From contig NZ_BCYY01000013.1 of assembly GCF_001598435.1 (NCBI RefSeq), forward strand, positions 62,001-126,000: DNA of 64,000 nucleotides, in the 5' to 3' direction. Positions within the stretch are counted from its first letter, which is position 1. Every line of letters begins with the position of its first letter. Made by a program: the position numbers and the translations under genes. Origin of the DNA: Sphingomonas pituitosa NBRC 102491 (lineage in GTDB: Bacteria; Pseudomonadota; Alphaproteobacteria; Sphingomonadales; Sphingomonadaceae). Positions 60,773 through 64,000 of the stretch are shown in pieces. The notes under the pieces are model-generated. The model had not been told where the DNA came from. It saw only the letters and a program-made list of their open reading frames with translations, and did no database searches.

Positions 60773-62107
60773 ATGCGGATATTCGGGGGATTGGCGCTCG
60801 CGGGGCTGCTCGGCGCATGTTCGAGCGGCATCGTTCCCCCGGAGGCGGGCACGCGGCCCGCACCGACGCGCCCGGCGCCGAGCCGGGCCGAGCCTGCTGC
60901 GGAGCTGCCGCGGCCGGGCGCCGCGCTTCCCGAAACGCCTGCCAATCTGCCCGCCCGCCAGCCGACCGCCGCGACGCCGCTGCCCGCCATGCCTGCTGCG
61001 CCCGTGCTTGCCGGCGCAACGACGGCGGCGACTGCCGGGATCGTTGCGGGTCCCGCGATCGAGACATTGCCGATCACGCCAGAAAATGCCCGGCGCGCGC
61101 TCGCCGCGTTCAAGCTGAGCTGCCCCGGGCTGATACGACGCAGCGATGCGTCGGGCCTCACCAGCGGTGCGGACTGGACCAACGCGTGCGCTGCGGCGGC
61201 GAGCTGGTCGGGGGACGCCGCCGCCTTCTTCGCGATGTGGTTCGAGACGGTGCAGGTCGGGAACGGTGCCGCCTTCGCCACCGGCTATTACGAGCCGGAG
61301 ATCGCCGGGGTGCGCGAGCGGCGCCCGGGCTATGACGTGCCCGTCTACGGCATGCCGGACAATCTGATCGAGGTCGATCTTGGTCTCTTCTCCGATTCGC
61401 TCAAGGGCAAGCGGATCCGCGGGCGCGTCGATGGCCGCCAGTTCATACCCTATTACGACCGCACCCAGATCGAGCAGGGCGCGCTGGAGGGCCATGCGCC
61501 GGTGGTCGCCTGGGCCGCCGATCCGATCGAGATGTTCTTCCTGCAGGTGCAGGGCTCGGGCCGGCTGAAGGGGCCGGACGGGAAGGTGCTGCGCATCGGC
61601 TATGCCGGGCAGAACGGCCGCGACTATACCGGCATCGGCAAGCTGATGAAGGATCGCGGGCTGCTCGGCCCCGGCCAGACCTCGATGCAGGGAATCGTCG
61701 CCTGGCTGCGCGCGCATCCGGAAGAGGGCCGCGCGATCATGCGCGAGAACAAGAGCTTCGTCTTCTTCAAGGAGCTGAACGGCGCCGGCCCGCTGGGCGC
61801 GATGGGCTATCCCGTCGCCGGCTGGACCAGCGTTGCCGCCGATCCGAAGTTCATGCCGCTGGGCGCGCCGCTATTCCTGTCGATGGACCGCGCCGACGCG
61901 AGCGGCTTGTGGGTGGCGCAGGACACCGGCGGCGCGATCAAGGGCGCGAACCGGGTGGATACCTTCTGGGGCGCCGGCGATGATGCGCGTGCGATTGCGG
62001 GCGGCATGTCGGCACGCGGCACGGCCTGGCTGCTGCTTCCGAAGGGCACGCTTGCCCGACTCAGCGCGGCCAAGGGGCCGGTGACGCCGGCGATCCCCCA
62101 GCCATGA
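60773..62107 (+). CDS. mltA: Membrane-bound lytic murein transglycosylase A
   Basis: A 444-residue lipoprotein (lipobox LLGAC, Cys16) with a Pro/Ala-rich tether. The MltA domain has GNGAAFATGYYEPEI and MFFLQVQGSGRLKGPDG. The C-terminal 3D domain has WVAQDTGGAIKGANRVDTFWGAG with the catalytic Asp residues. It cleaves peptidoglycan with 1,6-anhydro ring formation. It overlaps the Smr gene by ATGA. Confidence 0.94.
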   Translation: MRIFGGLALAGLLGACSSGIVPPEAGTRPAPTRPAPSRAEPAAELPRPGAALPETPANLPARQPTAATPLPAMPAAPVLAGATTAATAGIVAGPAIETLPITPENARRALAAFKLSCPGLIRRSDASGLTSGADWTNACAAAASWSGDAAAFFAMWFETVQVGNGAAFATGYYEPEIAGVRERRPGYDVPVYGMPDNLIEVDLGLFSDSLKGKRIRGRVDGRQFIPYYDRTQIEQGALEGHAPVVAWAADPIEMFFLQVQGSGRLKGPDGKVLRIGYAGQNGRDYTGIGKLMKDRGLLGPGQTSMQGIVAWLRAHPEEGRAIMRENKSFVFFKELNGAGPLGAMGYPVAGWTSVAADPKFMPLGAPLFLSMDRADASGLWVAQDTGGAIKGANRVDTFWGAGDDARAIAGGMSARGTAWLLLPKGTLARLSAAKGPVTPAIPQP

Positions 62108-62715
62108 GCGGGCGCGGGCGCCGCAATCTGGCGCCCGAGGAAGCGGCGCTGTGGCAGAAGGTGATTCAGAGCGTCACGCCGCTGCACGTCCGTGCCGCCC
62201 CCCGGAAGTTGCCGCCGGAACCCGCCACCTTGCCGGCCGCTGCGCCGGTCGCGAAACCGGCGCCGCTCGCCCGGCCGATCGAGATCCCGACCGGCAAGCT
62301 GGTACCGACGCGGCCGGCCCGACCGGCGATCACGCTTTCCACGCCGATGCCGGACACGCACGAGCGCCGGACACTCGATGCAGGATGGGATCGACGCCTC
62401 TCGCGCGGGCTGGTCGCCCCGGGGAGCGCGATCGACCTGCATGGCCATAACCTCCATGCCGCTTATGATCGGCTGGACGCGGGGCTGGGCCACGCCATCG
62501 CGCGAGGCGACCGGGTGCTGCTGCTGATCACCGGCAAGCCGCCGCGGCCTGAATCCGAACGACCGCACGCGCGCGGCGCGATTCGTGCGGCGGTGGGCGA
62601 CTGGCTGGCCGCATCGCGCCACGCAGATCGCATCGCGGCGGTGCGCCAGGCACATCCGCGCCACGGCGGCGCGGGTGCCTTGTATATCGTGCTGCGGCGT
62701 CCACGCGCTTCGTAG
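62104..62715 (+). CDS. Smr-domain protein
   Basis: A 203-residue protein. The N-terminus has LAPEEAALWQKVIQSVTPL, then a Pro/Ala-rich linker, and the C-terminal half is an Smr domain: IDLHGHNLHAAYDRL, VLLLITGKP and RHGGAGALYIVLRR. Smr domains bind or nick DNA/RNA; bacterial roles vary, including ribosome-collision rescue nucleases and MutS-related functions. Coupled to mltA by ATGA. Confidence 0.9.
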   Translation: MSGRGRRNLAPEEAALWQKVIQSVTPLHVRAAPRKLPPEPATLPAAAPVAKPAPLARPIEIPTGKLVPTRPARPAITLSTPMPDTHERRTLDAGWDRRLSRGLVAPGSAIDLHGHNLHAAYDRLDAGLGHAIARGDRVLLLITGKPPRPESERPHARGAIRAAVGDWLAASRHADRIAAVRQAHPRHGGAGALYIVLRRPRAS

Positions 62716-62809
62716 AAGACCTGAATTTCTTAACTAATACGTGCGAAGGGTATCGCTGCGCCATTTATTGTCGGCGCCGCACGGGGATGGTTTGGAGCGT
62801 CGATCGGCA

Positions 62810-64000
62810 ATGCGCTGGGGGGAGCGAGGATTTGGGAGAGGCATAGCGGGCGCTGCTGCGCTCGCGGCCTGTCTGCTCATCGGGAGCGCGCTCGCCGCCG
62901 GCGTGGCACTCCAGGTGCTCGAAGTCGCGCTGCTGCTGGCGCTGCCGCTTGTAATCCTTGCCGTTCTGGCAGCGTGGGGACTGCTGCAGCCCCGCCGCGA
63001 CGCTGCGCTGACCGCTGCTGTCGACCGTCTCCATGCCGCCGCCCTGGGCGACCTGGAAAGTCCACTTCCCTTGGCGCTGGTCCGCGGCACACCGCGGCTT
63101 GCCGAGTCGATCGACGAGTTGTTCCTCAAGCTGCGCGGCAATCTGGAGAGCGTACACCGGCTCGCCATGTTCGACACGGTGACCGGCCTCGCCAACCGCC
63201 CGCATTTCCGCCGCAGCGCGGAGCGGATGCTGGAAGATGCCGCCGAAGACTCGCGTGCCGTACTGTTCTTCATCGACCTCGACCGGTTCAAGGCCGTCAA
63301 CGATACGCTTGGCCATGCCGTGGGCGACGTGCTGCTGGGCATGGTCGCGAATCGCCTGCGCTCGGTCGGCGATCAGTGCGCGGCATTCAATCATGGCGAG
63401 ACGCCCCTGATCGGCCGCCTCGCCGGCGACGAGTTCACCCTGTTCTTCGCCGACCTGCCCGATCCGCAGGCGCGCGATCGGGTGGGGCAGAAGGTGCTGG
63501 AGGCACTCTCCGAACCCTTTGATCTCGCGGGGCAGCAGGTGTCGATCGGCGCCTCGGTGGGGCTGGCGCTGCACCCCGATCACGGGGTGACCCTGCACGA
63601 GCTGATGGGTGCGGCCGATGCCGCCATGTACCAGGCCAAGACCCAGGGCCGCGGCCGCGTCGAGACGTTCAGTGACGGCCTGGCGGCCCAGATGATCGCC
63701 CGCGCACGGCTGGAGACCGAACTCCGCGCCGCCATCGAGCATGACGAATTCGCGCTCGTCTTCCAGCCCCAGGTCTCCGCGAGCACGGGCACCATCGTCG
63801 GCGCGGAAGCGCTGCTCCGCTGGCAGCACCCGGACGGCACCAAGCTGCCGGCGTCCTTCCTGCCGCGCGCCGAGGAGACAGGGCTGATCGTCGAGATCGG
63901 CGACTGGGTCGTCGCTACCGTTGCGAACACGATCGCGCGCTGGGCGCGGCTGGGGATCGAGCAGCGGCTGGCCGTGAATGTCAGCCAGCGCCAGATCGAT
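62810..64000 (+). CDS. GGDEF-EAL c-di-GMP enzyme (3' end beyond window)
   Basis: The frame opens at ATG 62810 and is still open at the window end (397 codons seen). Residues 10-62 are two hydrophobic spans with an Arg-rich border. Then comes a HAMP-like linker and a GGDEF domain with GLANRPHFRR, FFIDLDRFKAVNDTLGHAVGD and the slightly altered active-site loop GRLAGDEFTLFF (AGDEF for GGDEF). An EAL domain follows with GAEALLRWQHP and AVNVSQRQ, and is cut. AGDEF loops can be active, so the protein could make and break c-di-GMP. No neighbour downstream is visible. Confidence 0.88.
   Translation, partial: MRWGERGFGRGIAGAAALAACLLIGSALAAGVALQVLEVALLLALPLVILAVLAAWGLLQPRRDAALTAAVDRLHAAALGDLESPLPLALVRGTPRLAESIDELFLKLRGNLESVHRLAMFDTVTGLANRPHFRRSAERMLEDAAEDSRAVLFFIDLDRFKAVNDTLGHAVGDVLLGMVANRLRSVGDQCAAFNHGETPLIGRLAGDEFTLFFADLPDPQARDRVGQKVLEALSEPFDLAGQQVSIGASVGLALHPDHGVTLHELMGAADAAMYQAKTQGRGRVETFSDGLAAQMIARARLETELRAAIEHDEFALVFQPQVSASTGTIVGAEALLRWQHPDGTKLPASFLPRAEETGLIVEIGDWVVATVANTIARWARLGIEQRLAVNVSQRQID

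Overview
The window is a GC-rich chromosomal segment of an alphaproteobacterium that looks like Sphingomonas or a close sphingomonad. This rests on the gene families and their order: mutM/ubiE/ubiB/coaBC/dut, secB-murJ-trpS beside Tim44-mltA-Smr, two large TonB-dependent receptors, several nucleotide-sugar genes, and a dnaA next to rpsT and mutM. No 16S rRNA lies in the window, so genus is an inference. Coding density is high; many adjacent genes overlap by ATGA, GTGA or TGATG. I found no rRNA, tRNA, CRISPR array, prophage or complete insertion sequence.

Layout. 0-8 kb: a glycine riboswitch reading left out of the window, gph, then the amino-sugar pair glmU and glmS flanking a lipoprotein gene cut by an internal stop, then a deacetylase/glycosyltransferase pair. 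7.9-12.1 kb: a secreted AppA-like histidine phosphatase divergent from a TonB receptor, with a perfect 10-bp-arm palindrome between them. 12.4-17.4 kb: sulfate activation (cysD-cysNC-cysQ) and ugd, the latter preceded by a 20-codon Phe-rich ORF and a terminator. 18-26.5 kb: signalling (EAL protein, TPR hybrid kinase and a stand-alone receiver in one cluster; an OmpR-type two-component pair), an MHS transporter and an exported intradiol-dioxygenase-like lipoprotein. 26.7-35 kb: rpsU, an FKBP, and scattered UDP-sugar genes (wecB, wecC, galU, a WbpA-like dehydrogenase, a uronate epimerase) around a dying parDE module. 35-45.8 kb: a tightly packed housekeeping run ending in rpsT and dnaA. 45.9-46.85 kb: one AT-rich gene encoding a DUF4917/SIR2-like protein, the clearest sign of horizontal transfer. 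47-51.8 kb: a frameshifted deaminase and a Fur-box-controlled siderophore receptor operon. 51.8-56.4 kb: divergent flagellar export genes. 56.6-64 kb: trpS, murJ, secB, Tim44-like, mltA, Smr, and the start of a GGDEF-EAL protein cut by the window end.

How it fits together. Several loci feed envelope and surface-polymer synthesis: GlmU/GlmS supply UDP-GlcNAc; GalU and Ugd supply UDP-Glc and UDP-GlcA; WecB/WecC supply UDP-ManNAcA; MurJ and MltA handle peptidoglycan. Motility genes and c-di-GMP enzymes share the window. The accessory signals are small: one SIR2-like candidate defence gene, an orphan ParD with a palindromic control region over its start codon, two copies of a ~96-bp palindromic repeat, a cloverleaf-like palindrome island between ubiB and ubiE, and three genes disrupted by point mutations or small indels. 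I saw no multi-gene novel system; the best candidates are the DUF4917 gene and the phosphatase/TonB-receptor pair.
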